Source: Valencia hispanica
Taxonomy: Eukaryota > Chordata > Actinopteri > Cyprinodontiformes > Valenciidae
Length of the DNA: 64,000 nucleotides
NCBI GenBank assembly: GCA_963556495.2
Contig: OY747702.1
Location: forward strand, 46,023,680 to 46,087,679
Reading direction: 5' to 3'
Positions 11,309-22,700 of this stretch are shown here, one piece after another. A program made the translations under genes and the position numbers. Under the pieces are notes generated by a model. That model was not told the origin of the DNA and did not search any database. It saw only the letters and a program-made list of their open reading frames with translations. Numbering within the stretch: position 1 is the stretch's first letter; every line of letters starts with the position of its first letter.

Positions 11309-12390
11309 CAGTGGCGGACTAGCCATTGGGACAGTCGGGACATTTCCCGGTGGCCTGACTGCCGAAGTGGCCCGCTCAGCAATGGCTGACGTCAGGTCGG
11401 TATGTGCTTGATTCTTAAATAAACAATCCTTCCTATGCCTCATTAGGGCATCTGCCCCACTGAACATTGGCGTAACAGACGCGGGGTACATGTTCCCTGC
11501 ACTTTTTTATCAGCTGTTTAATCTGTTAATATGCTGTAGCGTATTTTTCTTAGCCGTCTTTCAACGCACCTTAAGTGTACAGATTTGCAGACAGGTGTGC
11601 ATTCTGCTGAGCAGAGCAGCATGTTCAGCTACCGATCCAGACACAGCATAAGGCAAAAACTTTTGCCAGTTTTTTCCAAACAAGCTATGTAAGTTGAGTT
11701 ATGCTGTTTCATGCAGATAATGTTAGCTAAATAATGACTAGTGAATACATGTCAATATATGTTAAGCTATTCAACAATACTAATGTTGCCTATATTACAT
11801 CCCTTGATCTCCAATCATTCACACCTGATCCTCTTTACCCTTCTGCCTTTAAAGCCCATCACTTCCCTTCACTCAACGCCGGATCATTGTTATTGTCGCG
11901 TTGTGTTCTTCTTGTCTCCATGGTGTGTTGTCCTGCCTCTCCGTTCCTGCCATCGTCATCCAAACTTCCTCCTCAACCAGCACCTTCAATAAACATCCGT
12001 ACACCTTTCAACGGCTTCTGCGTTTGGGTCCTTGCATCACTCCACACATTCCTGACAATTTTATCTGTATTTTAATAGGTTACCCAGGATTTATGTCAAT
12101 CAGTTAAGTGGTGCAGTCTGCACATTTAACAATGTGGTAGTAGATGAGACAGAATTTCAGTTTATGTGATTTGAGTAGCCTACAGGTTGTTGCAGCAGAA
12201 CATAAATGTCTATTTTGTAGGAGAAAGAAACAGAAAAAGCTGTGTGTGCAGCCTTTGTTTCATAATTTTACACTCTCTCATCAGTAGGCACCCAGCCTAA
12301 CTCACTCTTGGCGTTTTGCGTTAATTGGGTGCTGGTGGCCTGGGATGGTGTCAAATTCCCGGCCTGAATTATTGTCCCAGTCCACCCCTG
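11309..12390. mobile_element. Non-autonomous hAT-type DNA transposon
   Basis: The termini CAGTGGCGGACTAG (11309-11322) and the reverse complement of the right end, CAGGGGTGGACTGG (from 12390), are imperfect inverted repeats of hAT type. The element is flanked by a perfect 8-bp direct repeat TCAATGAC (11301-11308 and 12391-12398), the hAT target-site duplication length. It is 1,082 bp long, and no hAT transposase is readable. Removing element and one repeat joins the LINE sequence correctly. Confidence 0.87.
11750..12057 (+). repeat. LTR-like segment inside the hAT element
   Basis: ACTCAACGCCGGATCATTGTTATTG (about 11871-11895), a polyadenylation-like AATAAACATCC (about 11987) and GCGTTTGGGTCC...CCTGACA (12020-12057) together resemble the R/U5 part of a fish LTR retrotransposon. 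No clear TG start or flanking duplication was found, so it may be an ancestral part of the hAT element. Confidence 0.28.
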
Positions 12391-12398
12391 TCAATGAC

Positions 12399-13395
12399 TC
12401 TGGAAAAACTCCTGAAGACACAGGTGGAGCCCTCAACAATAGCCTGGATCAATGACTACGTGACAAACAGACCACAGTTTGTAAGACTGAAGGATTGTGT
12501 GTCAAACCAGGTGGTCAGCAGCACAGGAGCACCACAGGGGACTGTACTTTCACCATTCCTTTTCACTTTGTACACCTCAGACCCCGAGTACAAATCAGAG
12601 ACCTGTCATCTGTAGAAATACTCAGATGACTCTGCAATTGTCGGGTGTATCAGAGATGGACAAGAAGCTGAATACAGAGAGCTGGTGGACCGCTTTGTGA
12701 CAAGGTGTGGAAACAATTGTCTTACTTTGAATGTGAATAAAACAAAGGAGATGATTGTAGATTTCAGAAGGAACAGGGATAAGTCAAACACTGTTTCCAT
12801 CATGGGAGAAGAAGTGATGGTTGAGGAGCATAAATACCTCGGAGTTCACCTGCACAACAGATTGGACTTGAGGCGCAACAGTGAAGTCGTCTACATGAAA
12901 GGACAGAACAGACTGTACTTCTTGAGGAAGCTTAGGTCCTTCAAGGTTTGCAGCAAGATGCTGCAAATCTTCTAAAAGTCTGTTGTGGAGAGTGTAATCT
13001 CTTCAACCATCATCTGTTGGGGTAGCAGCATCAGAGCTAGGGACTTAAAAAAGCTCAACAACCTGATAAAGAACGCTGGTTCTGTTCTGGGGACAACTGT
13101 GGAACATCTAGAGATGATGATGCAAAGAAGGATTCTTCTTAAAATTCAAAAAATTATGGACAACCCTGAGCATCCTCTTCATGAGACTATCCTGCAACAA
13201 CAGAGCGTCTTCACTCGCAGGCTTCTTCAGTTTCGCTGCAACACAGACTGCTACAGGAAATGTTTCCTGCCCACAGCCATCCTGATCTACAACAACTCCT
13301 TGAAGAATTAATTGTACTAAAGCAGGTAGAGACATACTCCGAAGATCCCTGTGGCTGTACAAAGTGACTTAGAGGATCTAAAAACAAAACTTCCA
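12399..13395 (+). pseudogene. CR1/L2/jockey-type LINE, RT domain and 3' end (broken)
   Basis: Plus-strand continuation of the host LINE: LEKLLKTQVEPSTIAWINDYVTNRPQFVRL, then SSTGAPQGTVLSPFLFTLYTSD, a stop (TAG at 12614), then KYSDDSAIVG (catalytic YxDD, about 12617-12646). LTLNVNKTKEMIVDFRRNRD and EEHKYLGVHL follow, then a second stop at about 12975 and the RT tail region (CWGSSIRARDLKKLN..., ILLKIQKIMDNPEHPLHETI). Part of the RT between IND and LEKL was already deleted, which shifts the frame. The 3' end is near 13395, at the Tc1 junction. Confidence 0.85.
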
Positions 13396-13398
13396 CAC

Positions 13399-13568
13399 AC
13401 TTTTCAGATTCTTATTTATAAAAGGTTACTTTTCACTTTACAATTATGCACTCATTTGTGTTGTTTTGTCACATAAAGTCCCCCAAAAATAAATTTTAGT
13501 TTGCGGTTGTAAAATGGCAACATGAGAAAAACTATTCAAAGGGGTATCAGTACTTAAGCAAGGCGCTG
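13399..13568 (+). mobile_element. Tc1-like transposon, right end (outermost layer of the nest)
   Basis: ACTTTTCAGATTCTTATTTATAAAA, then TGTTTTGTCACATAAAGTCC, then GGGGTATCAGTACTTAAGCAAGGCGCTG|TA. This is the inverted counterpart of 7897-8100, ending at 13568 next to a TA. The transposase centre and catalytic region are absent, so the host copy was probably already internally deleted, or lost that part at insertion. Confidence 0.75.
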
Positions 13569-14699
13569 TACATTTTATAATGTATTCTCCTATATGCCTC
13601 GACAAAGTGAACTGCGGTGCCTCTGAAGCAGTTAATACCTCTGACCGCTCCGACAGCTGGCCAATTAAATGTGCTCTGCTGCTGCTTGACATGCGCTGGG
13701 CTTCACACAGAGGTGTAGATGGGAGGACAAACTCACCTCTCCAGCGGAGGAGGAGGAGATGCCAAGAAACCCTGGCTGCATCTGAGAGTGCTGTGTCTGT
13801 GCGCCTCTCGACTGGCTGTGTGAGCAGATAAGAAGAGGCAGAGGGAGAGCTGCTGATTCTGGGTTTATTCCATCATCCAGCTCTCTCCATGGTCTGTCTT
13901 TCTCTTTGCAGCTGGATGTCTGAGAGCTGACCTGCATTAAGACATCAGAAAATGCCTTATGGGCTAATGGGAACAATTTTTCAAAGATGTGGAAGTTTTG
14001 GCAATGACTTAAGGAAATGTGCCATTATGATTTAAATAGACTTTACCTAATCTGTGCTGGCAGATTAGAAATGCTTGGACATCTCTCAGATACCCCTTTT
14101 CTCTATTTCCTCATTACTGTGTTTGTTACATGGACAAAGAGTCCTTTCTTTTCTTTAACTGATTACATTAAACTCAAGCCAACATTTGCTAAATCTTTTT
14201 TTTATGACAAATTATTTAATTTTATATTTCTTGAAATTGTATTAGGCTTGGTCTGTATTGGATTGTTGCATCTGACAGTGATTTGCCGATTTGCTGCAAC
14301 TGCATGATGACTCTCATCCTCTTAGGGCACCAGACCTTAAAGACTAGCAAATCACTGCTACTGCTGTTGGCAATTACAGGTCAGAGTGTCCCAGCATCAT
14401 AATCTCCCCTTTACATTGACTCTGGGTTAGTGTTTGCTTCAGTAATGATTATACTTTCCAGTTTAAAATGAAACTAAACCCTGGTAAAGTTACAATTAGT
14501 TTAAAAAAAATCTGTTTTAGTTTTTGATTTTTTTCTACATCAAATGTCAGTCAACTGCTTACTTTTGCACATTCATGATACTTTGAATGTTTAAGATTAC
14601 TTTAAGATATTTTGACTGTACTAAAAACAAGATCTTTGGCTATTTATCCTTGCAGCTTATCCACAGTCCTTGATCCTCTCTCATGCTATCCTTTGATTA
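13569..14699. other. Unassigned intergenic DNA
   Basis: A GC-richer patch at 13600-13900 gives overlapping open frames on both strands, but no motif, splice-consistent exon or repeat family was recognised. Confidence 0.45.
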
Positions 14700-15340
14700 G
14701 GTTTATATGGGACTTTTGGGTCCACATTGAGTTGGACATGGATGAAGGCTATTTTTGTCACTAGTGAACAATTTCTATGTTGATTTAGCCACATGTTGTG
14801 GATCATTATCCAGCTAAAGTACCCAATGATGGCCCAATGACAGTTTTCTGGTAGAATCCTCCAGATTTAATGGTTTTGATCAAAAACTCTTCTAGTATTA
14901 TAAAGAGTACATGATGTCATGCGCTTTACACAAGGTTCCCATGGCCTTTGAAGGAAAAATATGTAGACTCACAACATCACACATGTTCCAGCACAAATTC
15001 ACAGTGTGTATGAGGTGCTTTTCACATATTGTCACTGTCTGGCAAAAACCTTGTATCTCAACTTTTTGTACTTTTTGATTTCCTTTGAAAATCAACTCTA
15101 TTGATCAGCCTTCACATCTGTCCAGGATTTCATTGACATATTTCCAATGAAAAGCCTTTAAAAATAGCACATTGCTTTGACCAAATTGCATGAATTCACA
15201 TTTAGAAAAGATGTGGGGGTTTTTTCAATTTACTGAAAAGTTGCATTTTTGGAGATAAAAGATATATATGTCCAAAAGCATCAATATTGATCTTTGATTT
15301 CTCATAAGACCCAACTGGAGTGCTTGTTGCTTAAAAAACT
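14700..15340 (-). pseudogene. Tc1/mariner-type transposon remnant (second lineage)
   Basis: Plus-strand words TGTGGATCATTATCCAGC, CCCAATGATGGCCCAATGACAG, TCCTCCAGATTTAATGG and CATGATGTCATGCGCTTTACACAAGGTTCCCATGGCCTTTG follow, in order, the reverse complement of a transposase gene of a fish Tc1 lineage distinct from the 17201 copy. Heavily mutated, without clear ends. Confidence 0.55.
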
Positions 15341-15680
15341 CTAACTAAAGCCTGGTTTATACTTCACCATTTGTACTTCTGCACTGATGTGTCAGTGTTG
15401 CAAAGCAATTCTCTGACAGGACAGCAGGGGATGCAGACCTTTTCTGGCTGTTCTTCTTACCATTTCATTGACGTCTCTGGTCAATGATAATTTATTTTCT
15501 TCAGCTTGTAAACGCATTTCCACCCAAGGAGCAATGGCCGACAGAGAGTGTGCAAATCTGGCTCACTTATTTGGCTCGTTCTCTTACCTTCATGAATTGT
15601 TTCTGAAAATCCTATTGAACTTTGTCTAGGTCGCCACTACGTCAGGGGGCAGCCGAAGAAGTTAATAAAAAAAGAAGAAA
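15341..15680. repeat. Possible non-autonomous DNA repeat fragment
   Basis: AAAGCCTGGTTTATACTTC (15349-15367) is a start I associate with a fish DNA repeat; CGCCACTACGTCAGGGGGCAGC lies near the far side. No inverted partner was seen. Confidence 0.25.
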
Positions 15681-17200
15681 TCTAGGAAACAGCTGAACCA
15701 AAACTAGTTTTTCTATTGCTCATTGGCATACTAAGTGAGTCAAGTGGGAAATGACACCCCTGTCTTGTGCATAATTCAAGTGTTTCAAGAAAACAACTAG
15801 CTGGCTAATAATGGTGAAGTTGGTGTCCGTTTCAAGTTTTCAAATAAGTGATAAATTAATTATTTCATTTTACATTTTAAAGACTGGATTCATTTTCAAT
15901 ATTAGCAGTTAATACAGTATAATTAAAAAAGAAATTCATGAAATCTTTATTCTTTTAGTGAAAAGACAAGCTATTTTGTGATTTTTTTTAGATCAAGATA
16001 TCCTTAGACAGAAACGAACATGAAACCAATAACATAGAGACAGATCTAACCTGAACTGAATTATTGTAAGGTAATCATTGATTCTTCAAAACACGGTTGA
16101 GAAATCAAAATTCTTAAATAAACAAACAAACACACAATCTAAGGTTCATATGAAGGGGCTGACCCAGGATGTAACTCCTGCAAGAACCACCACTGCTTAT
16201 CTTTCCAATGTGAATAGTGGGTTTGTGTCACATATTACTCTCCAAAGAAATGTAAATAAAACATGGATTACAAGTTGAAAGTTCCTGAAGTTTAAAGTTC
16301 AAAAGCTAAAAATTATTATCTTTGAAAGCTCCATTTTTATTTATTTCATGATAAAGATTAGGGGTAATAATAATAGTTGTGTTGTTTCTTAATGTGAGAC
16401 CCCCCCTCCCACGTTCTGAATAATTGTACTAATTTAAAGGTAAAATCATTTAGCATTTTCCTTTTCAGTGTGGGATATGCCGCTGCAACAAAACATGAAT
16501 TTGTTTGAAAAAATTTTAATACACCTTTAACAGTGCTGCCACTAAATGTGAAAGGCAGTATATATAAATACATTTTGCAATATCACTGAGTCACATCATT
16601 ATGAAGTGAAGTTGTACTTTCAGTTTAAGGTTAAAGTAACATGTTACCGAATGCAGCACCTTAAAGAACTTCTTTTTGTTTTAATTGGAAAAAAAATACT
16701 ATTTTCACGGAAATAATTGATGCTTTATTAAATGCTCCCTTTGTTTATTTCCCCGCTGTGTCGAGGTTATTGATTATTTAACACGCTGCTCCACACATTT
16801 TTTCATAATTAGCTTTGGCTGCATATTTCTATCCTGAAATCAATACAGGGTTAATACTGATGAATACTCATGTATACATCAATGGTAACTAGTCAAGGAT
16901 TGATTTTTACCACTGAGATGTTATTCATGAAAAATTAAATTCTATAGTAGATTTAAACTGGATTAAGCACAGACTTGATTTATCCAAATTTTACAATGAT
17001 AATTGAACAGCCTCTTATGTGAAATGCATGTTTCTTTCCTTGTGATGGGATAAAACATAGGCAGTTTTGAATATAAATCCCATTCTCAATAAGTTTCACT
17101 GTATCATGCTGCAGGTCCTCTCCTGTGTTCTGTTTCAGTCATGTTTGAAATCACATGTAACTAATGCAACAACGTGCGAATAAAACCAGGGCTTAACATA
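15681..17200. other. Unassigned AT-rich intergenic DNA
   Basis: Short random open frames only. The final TA (17199-17200) is the target duplication of the next element. Confidence 0.45.
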
Positions 17201-17414
17201 CAGTGGCTTGCAAAAGTATTCAACCCCCTTGAACTTTTCCACATTTTGTCACATTACAGCCACAAACTTGAATCAATTTTATTGGAATTCCACGTGAAAG
17301 ACCAATACAAAGTGGTGTACACGTGAGAAGTGGAACGAAAATCATACATGATTCCGAACATTTTTTACAAATAAATAACTGAAAAGTGGGATGTGCGTAA
17401 TTATTCAGCCCCCT
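17201..17414. repeat. Left terminal inverted repeat of the Tc1-like transposon
   Basis: 214 bp, CAGTGGCTTGCAAAAGTATT... to TTATTCAGCCCCCT. Full-length form of the terminal repeat. Confidence 0.95.
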
Positions 17415-17417
17415 GAG

Positions 17418-18418
17418 TCAAAACTTTGTAGAACCACCTTTTGCTGCAATTACAGCTGCCAGTCTTTTAGGGTATGTCTCTACCAGCTTTGCACATCTAG
17501 AGACTGAAATTCTTGCCCATTCTTCTTTACAAAACAGCTCCAGCTCAGTCAGATTAGATGGACAGCGTTTGTGAACAGCAGTTTTCAGATCTTGCCACAG
17601 ATTCTCGATTGGATTTAGATCTGGACTTTGACTGGGCCATTCTAACACATGGATATGTTTTGTTTTAAACCATTCCATTGTTGCCCTGGCTTTATGTTTA
17701 GGGTCGTTGTCCTGCTGGAAGGTGAACCTCCGCCCCAGTCTCAAGTCTTTTGCAGACTCCAAGAGGTTTTCTTCCAAGATTGCCCTGTATTTGGCTCCAT
17801 CCATCTTCCCATCAACTCTGACCAGCTTCCCTGTCCCTGCTGAAGAGAAGCACCCCCAGAGCATGATGCTGCCACCACCATATTTGACAGTGGGGATGGT
17901 GTGTTCAGAGTGATGTGCAGTGTTAGTTTTCCGCCACACATAGCGTTTTGCATTTTGGTCTCATCTGACCAGAGCACCTTCTTCCACATGTTTGCTGTGT
18001 CCCCCACATGGCTTGTGGCAAACTGCAAACGGGACTTCTTATGGTTTTCTTTTAACAATAGCTTTCTTCTTGCCACTCTTCCATAAAGGCCAACTTTGTG
18101 CAGTGCACCACTAATAGTTGTCCTATGGACAGATTCCCCTACCTGAGCTGTAGATCTCTGCAGCTCGTCTAGAGTCACCATGGGCCTCTTGGCTGCATTT
18201 CTGATCAGCGCTCTCCTTGTTCGGCCTGTGAGTTTAGGTGGACGGCCTTGTCTTGGTAGGTTTACAGTTGTGCCATACTCCTTCCATTTCTGAATGATCA
18301 CTTGAACAGCGCTCCGTGGGATGTTCAAGGCTTGGGAAATCTTTTTGTAGCCTAAGCCTGCTTTAAATTTCTCAGTAACTTTATCCCTGACCTGTCTGTT
18401 GTGTTCTTTGGACTTCAT
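17418..18418 (-). pseudogene. Tc1-like transposase, one frame break
   Basis: DD34E transposase that would cut and paste the surrounding element by binding its inverted repeats. The N-terminal frame starts at ATG 18418 (MKSKEHNRQVRDKV) and has a paired helix-turn-helix region (residues about 10-110, including GYKKISQALNIPRSAVQVII and a GRPPKLT hook between the two halves). It then reaches VLWSDETK with the first catalytic Asp (D152). Just after Lys155 (about 17954) the frame changes, apparently through a short deletion. The second frame (17418-17939) continues with [28 protein letters not shown] (second Asp), SPDLNPIENLW (Glu, 34 residues after the first Asp of QQDNDP) and the end VETYPKRLAAVIAAKGGSTKF. 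All three catalytic residues survive, but in two frames, so no active enzyme is expected. Confidence 0.93.
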
Positions 18419-18573
18419 GGTGTTGTTGCTCCCAACATTCTCTTAGACAACCTCTGAGGCCGTCACAGGGCAGCTGTATTTGTACTGACATTAGATTACA
18501 CACACGTGCACTCTATTTAGTCATTAGCACTCATCAGGCAATGTCTATGGGCAACTGACTGCTCTCAGACCAA

Positions 18574-18766
18574 AGGGGGCTGAATAATTACGCACACCCC
18601 ACTTTTCAGTTATTTATTTGTAATAAATGTTTGGAATCATGTATGATTTTCGTTCCACTTCTCACGTGTACACCACTTTGTATTGGTCTTTCACGTGGAA
18701 TTCCAATAAAATTGATTCATGTTTGTGGCTGTAATGTGACAAAATGTGGAAAAGTTCAAGCCACTG
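18574..18766. repeat. Right terminal inverted repeat of the Tc1-like transposon (21 nt shorter)
   Basis: Reverse complement of the left repeat. It lacks the 21 nt that lie between two CTTG words in the left copy (17211-17231), so CAGTGGCTTG joins AACTTTTCC directly. Confidence 0.95.
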
Positions 18767-18768
18767 TA

Positions 18769-19619
18769 CAGTCCTGTGCAACCTGATGAGCCTAAAGAAA
18801 CACTGCTTTTCAGTCAAAAACGGACTCCTTGGAAGCAACGTAATAAAAAAGAGGAATGACGCAAGACTTTTGCACTGTATGCAATTTTAACAGCATTGCC
18901 TGCAGGCTTCGAACGCAGCATCCAGGATTTCCTCCCTGTAGATTTGTCTTCTTTGAACCTCTTGACAAATGAGGGTCTGTCTATCTTGGAGGTGAATTTG
19001 TCCCTTTGAGTGTGCATCTGGCAGGGAGGTTTGGACCGCTGACACATCTGTGGCCATTATACAGTTCACAGAAGTAGGATGAAAACTTCCTGAAAGGGTC
19101 AGCTCAGTCGTCAGACATATGGCTCTTAGCTGTCCCTAGCACGTTGATAATACTGCTCAGATCCTTTGGGTAAAGAGAGGAGCAGGCTTTTCTGACGTAA
19201 AGTTGGGGGGAACTCATCATCAATCCCTGAGGTCCAGGATATGTATGTTGATAAATCTATGCGTCACACAAGGATGATAAACATGTTTTTGTGAAACTCA
19301 TTTGATCTTATGGTTCCCTTCCTGGCTGTGTGTGCAACTGTCTGCTCTCTCTTTAATAGATAGGGCTATTGGAAACCCTCAAGGACGACTGGATGCTTCA
19401 GATTTCATTTGAAGATGTTTACATCCTCAGCATGAATGAGGATGTTGTCTTGTTGCGGACTTATAAACAATAGATAAGATTCCTCTTAAAAGTCATTGCT
19501 ATGTGAGTTCACTTTAATTCCACTGCATAACACAATAACTTTGCCAAACATTGCTGTAAAATCCTTTTTATTTACTACCTCACACAGTGCATTGTATGAG
19601 CATTTAGACAACAAACTTT
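18769..19619. other. Unassigned intergenic DNA
   Basis: Two overlapping minus-strand frames at 18814-19069 carry no recognisable domain. Nothing else identified. Confidence 0.45.
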
Positions 19620-20625
19620 AGTGTATTCTGTTGAGATTTTTTTGTGTGACAGCAACACAAAGCAGCAATTGTAAGATGGAAGAAACTTGATTTTCAACAG
19701 TGTTTCTTTTTTCTTTTTACAAAAAAACTGAAACATGTGGCTTGTATCTTCATTGAATCCCCTTTACTCTGATACCCCCAGTTGAATATTCAGTGCTACC
19801 ACCTGCTAATTAAGTCTACATATGTGTAATTTAATTTCAGTATCAATCCAGCTTTTCTGTTAAGGCTCCAGAGGTTTGTTGGAGAACATTAGTGAACAAG
19901 CAGCACCATGAAGACCAAGGAACACAGCAGATATGTCAGGGAGAAACATCTAACACAAACCACAGTTCCATCCATCATCTGAAATGAACAAAAACAGTGT
20001 GGGACAACTTCAGAACCTGGCTGTTCACCTAAACTGCCAAGACAATTAGAGCATTGAGCAGAAAAAAAGCCACGTGATGCATTATAACTCTGGAGGAGCT
20101 GCAGAGATCCACAACTGGAGAATCTGCTGACAGGACAACTATTTGTAGCACAAATCAGGTGTTTATGGACGAATGGCATGATGAAGCTCTCGTTGAATGG
20201 AAGCTATAAAAAGTGTAGCTTGCCACAAGTCATACACAAAACATCCAGCATGTTGAAGAAAATGCTCTGGTCAAATTAGACCAAAATTTATTTATTTTTT
20301 ATACGAGATGCATCCAGTATCTCATCCTCAACAAATTATTCACACAATAAAATATGTTGTTGGCAGCATTATGCTGGGGGGATGCTTCGCTCTTGCTGCA
20401 ACAGGGAATCCGGTCAGACATGAGAAAGCTGCTTTGATCCACAGAAGGCTGAGTTAAATTGCACACAACACTTTTCAGACTTGCATTTGTAAAAGAAACA
20501 TTTGTATTATTTTTCTTCAACTTCTCAATTATGCTATAGAAAAACTCAATATAATACAATTAGGTTGATGTTGTAACATGTCAACATGTAAAAGAAAGTT
20601 CAGAGGGTATGAATACTTTATAAGG
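19620..20625 (+). pseudogene. Degenerate Tc1-like transposon
   Basis: Same family as 7897 and 149. CCTTTACTCTGATACCCCCAG (19761-19781), GGCTCCAGAGGTTTGTTGGAGAACATTAGTGAACAAGCAGCACCATGAAGACCAAGGAACACA (transposase start, about 19907), GGAGGAGCTGCAGAGATCC (about 20092), and GGGTATGAATACTTTATAAGGCTGC at the right end (about 20597-20622). The transposase is read on the plus strand with many breaks. Confidence 0.72.
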
Positions 20626-21639
20626 CTGCAGATATCTAACAGCTCACATGTACATCTTCTTGTTCATTTAACCTTTGCTTTAGCATAAATGCAGAAACTT
20701 AAGTGGAAATATTTCTCTGTGCCGACACAAAAAAGGAAATGTCTTTTTGTTCTTAACGCCAGCACTAGGAATGGCTTAAGGAAGATAACAGTTCATATCC
20801 AGGGTCCCCCCTTCATCAAAGTGTAATGGTCCAATGATGGGAAAGTTATGACCCTGACGATATTAGCCTATGGGTTGGTGCACTCGCTTTGTTCCTGGCT
20901 TGTGAGATAAAGCTGAAGTGGCTGAGCTGTACAGTTTGTGGTAAAATCCTCTGGGAAGTGTTGGCTCATCAACAAGGGACTGCGGTTAAGAGAGAGACGC
21001 AAATCTAAAAGAGGCTGTTACTGTTTTTACATTTAAAAGTTTTAAAATAGCACCGGAAGTTAAAAAAGAACTGTAAATCTCAAACACACAGACAGTGGAA
21101 TACAAGTGTTTCTCAGCTCCCAGTTTCTTTATCTTAGCATCACCAACCATCCTGGCTTTAACTTCACCATCAGCTGCCCCCTGTCTCGTGTTTATGTTGC
21201 CTTTGTTTTTATGACCACTTCAGTGATCCGTCGCCCCTGCAAAGTTGTTGGTGTTAACACAGCTGAAGGGAATTACTCAGACTTGTTCCAGCCTCTTACC
21301 TGCATGGCTCCAGGCTATCTTGCATGCAGGAAGTTTTTTGTTCAAGCTGACTGTAGATCCGTGTCAGACTTTTCTCCTATGCATATAAACACAGCCAGGG
21401 TGGAACATCGCGCCTTCTGCACCTGCATCCTGTCACTACGGCCTGCCTGAGCTGTCAGCCATAACACTTTTTAGGACACAAGCAAACATTTAGTTTATAC
21501 AGATGCTGGTATTTAAAACCCCCCAAAAAAGTCTGTAGTTCAGTCTTTACTCTTCACAATTCACGGGAAAATAAACCAGTTATTTACAGTTTTGCATTGC
21601 TTTGTAGTGAAAGGAAAATCATAAATTTTCTGCTAAAGG
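20626..21639. other. Unassigned intergenic DNA
   Basis: A 114-codon open frame at 21106-21450 shows no domain, start context or splice partner that would support a gene. Confidence 0.45.
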
Positions 21640-22700
21640 CTCTGAAAAGAATGATGTGCTTCAAACTTTGTAGACCCACTTCTTCCTGCAGTTACAGCTT
21701 CAAGTCTTTTGGGGTATGTCTCTAAAAAGCTTGCCACATCCAGTAACTAAATTCTTCACCCATCTCTCTCTGCAAACCATCAACTCTTACCAGCTTCCCT
21801 GTCTTTGCTGAAGAAAAACATTCCCTCAGCATGATGCTGCCACTATGATTTTTTTTTTTAAACCTTGAGGATGATGTGAGGTGCACACATAGCATTTTGC
21901 ATTCCACGTTTGGCGTGCCTCCTACATAGCTTTTGATTTGAGGTGCAAATGACTAATAGTTAAAACGTTGGTGGATTTTCCCACCTGAGCTTTGGATCAG
22001 TGCTCTGTTAGATGATTGAAGCTTAGTGTATGGTTTCTTGAACCTTATCCTGCTTTGAAGCTGCCCATAACATAATCCCCAATCTGTTTGGTGTTTTAGA
22101 TGATCATCATGATGCTGTTTGTTTGGTAATGTTCTCTGATGAACCTCTGAGGTCTTCACAGAACAGTTGTATTTATTATGAGATTCTGATGGCAATTTGT
22201 TGTATTGGATATTATTTGGGGTCATCAGAATAAAGAATACTCAATTATCTTTGAACCAGAATTGGATAAAGGACAGCTGAATTTGTTTGGGTTTTATGGC
22301 TGTATAACATCTCTGTTCAATGACTAAGCAGTTTCTCCCAAATTTTTCCAAGGCAAGTTGAACTTAACCGAATAACAGTTTATTCAGTTATATTTAGTTA
22401 TTTAGTGTTATTGAATGTTTTGACTCGAAAAAACTGTTTACAGAGCTATACAAAAGCGCATGCCAAATGCTGTCTGCACTGACTTAATAGCAACACGAAA
22501 GGCATACAACACTTTTTTTTTTTACATTTCAAAATATTTCAAACATTTTAAAAACCCTGTGTCATTTTCCTCCACTTTCCAATGATTCAAATCTTTTTGA
22601 TGCTTTGTCACATAAAATTGCTGTAGAATAGATTAAGGTTTGTGGTTATATGACTAAATGTGTAAAGGTTCAAGAACTATGAATACTTTAGCAAGCCACT
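21640..22700 (-). pseudogene. Degenerate Tc1-like transposon
   Basis: Plus-strand CAAACTTTGTAGACCCACTTC and CAGTTACAGCTTCAAGTCTTTTGGGGTATGTCTC (21662-21722) mirror 17423-17480. TACCAGCTTCCCTGTCTTTGCTGAAGAAAAACATTCCCTCAGCATGATGCTGCCAC (21788-21843) mirrors 17820-17875. The right end AACTATGAATACTTTAGCAAGCCACTG is at about 22674-22700. Transposase on the minus strand, with deletions. Confidence 0.75.

Larger units (their letters stand above)
17201..18766 (-). mobile_element. Near-complete Tc1-like transposon
   Basis: A 1,566-bp element starting CAGTGGCTTG at 17201 and ending CAAGCCACTG at 18766, flanked by TA on both sides (17199-17200 and 18767-18768), the Tc1/mariner target duplication. The inverted repeats are 214 bp (left) and 193 bp (right). 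They align with four mismatches and one 21-nt gap, so the insertion is recent relative to every other element here. A single transposase gene runs on the minus strand between them. Confidence 0.96.

Noticed and set aside
9670..11411. Plus-strand frames of up to 220 codons across the Rex3 region
   Set aside because: Shadows of the minus-strand Rex3 coding sequence, whose motifs are clear on the other strand.
11750..12057. Solo LTR inside the hAT element
   Set aside because: R/U5-like words are present, but no TG start and no flanking 4-6-bp duplication could be found; kept only as a low-confidence repeat note.
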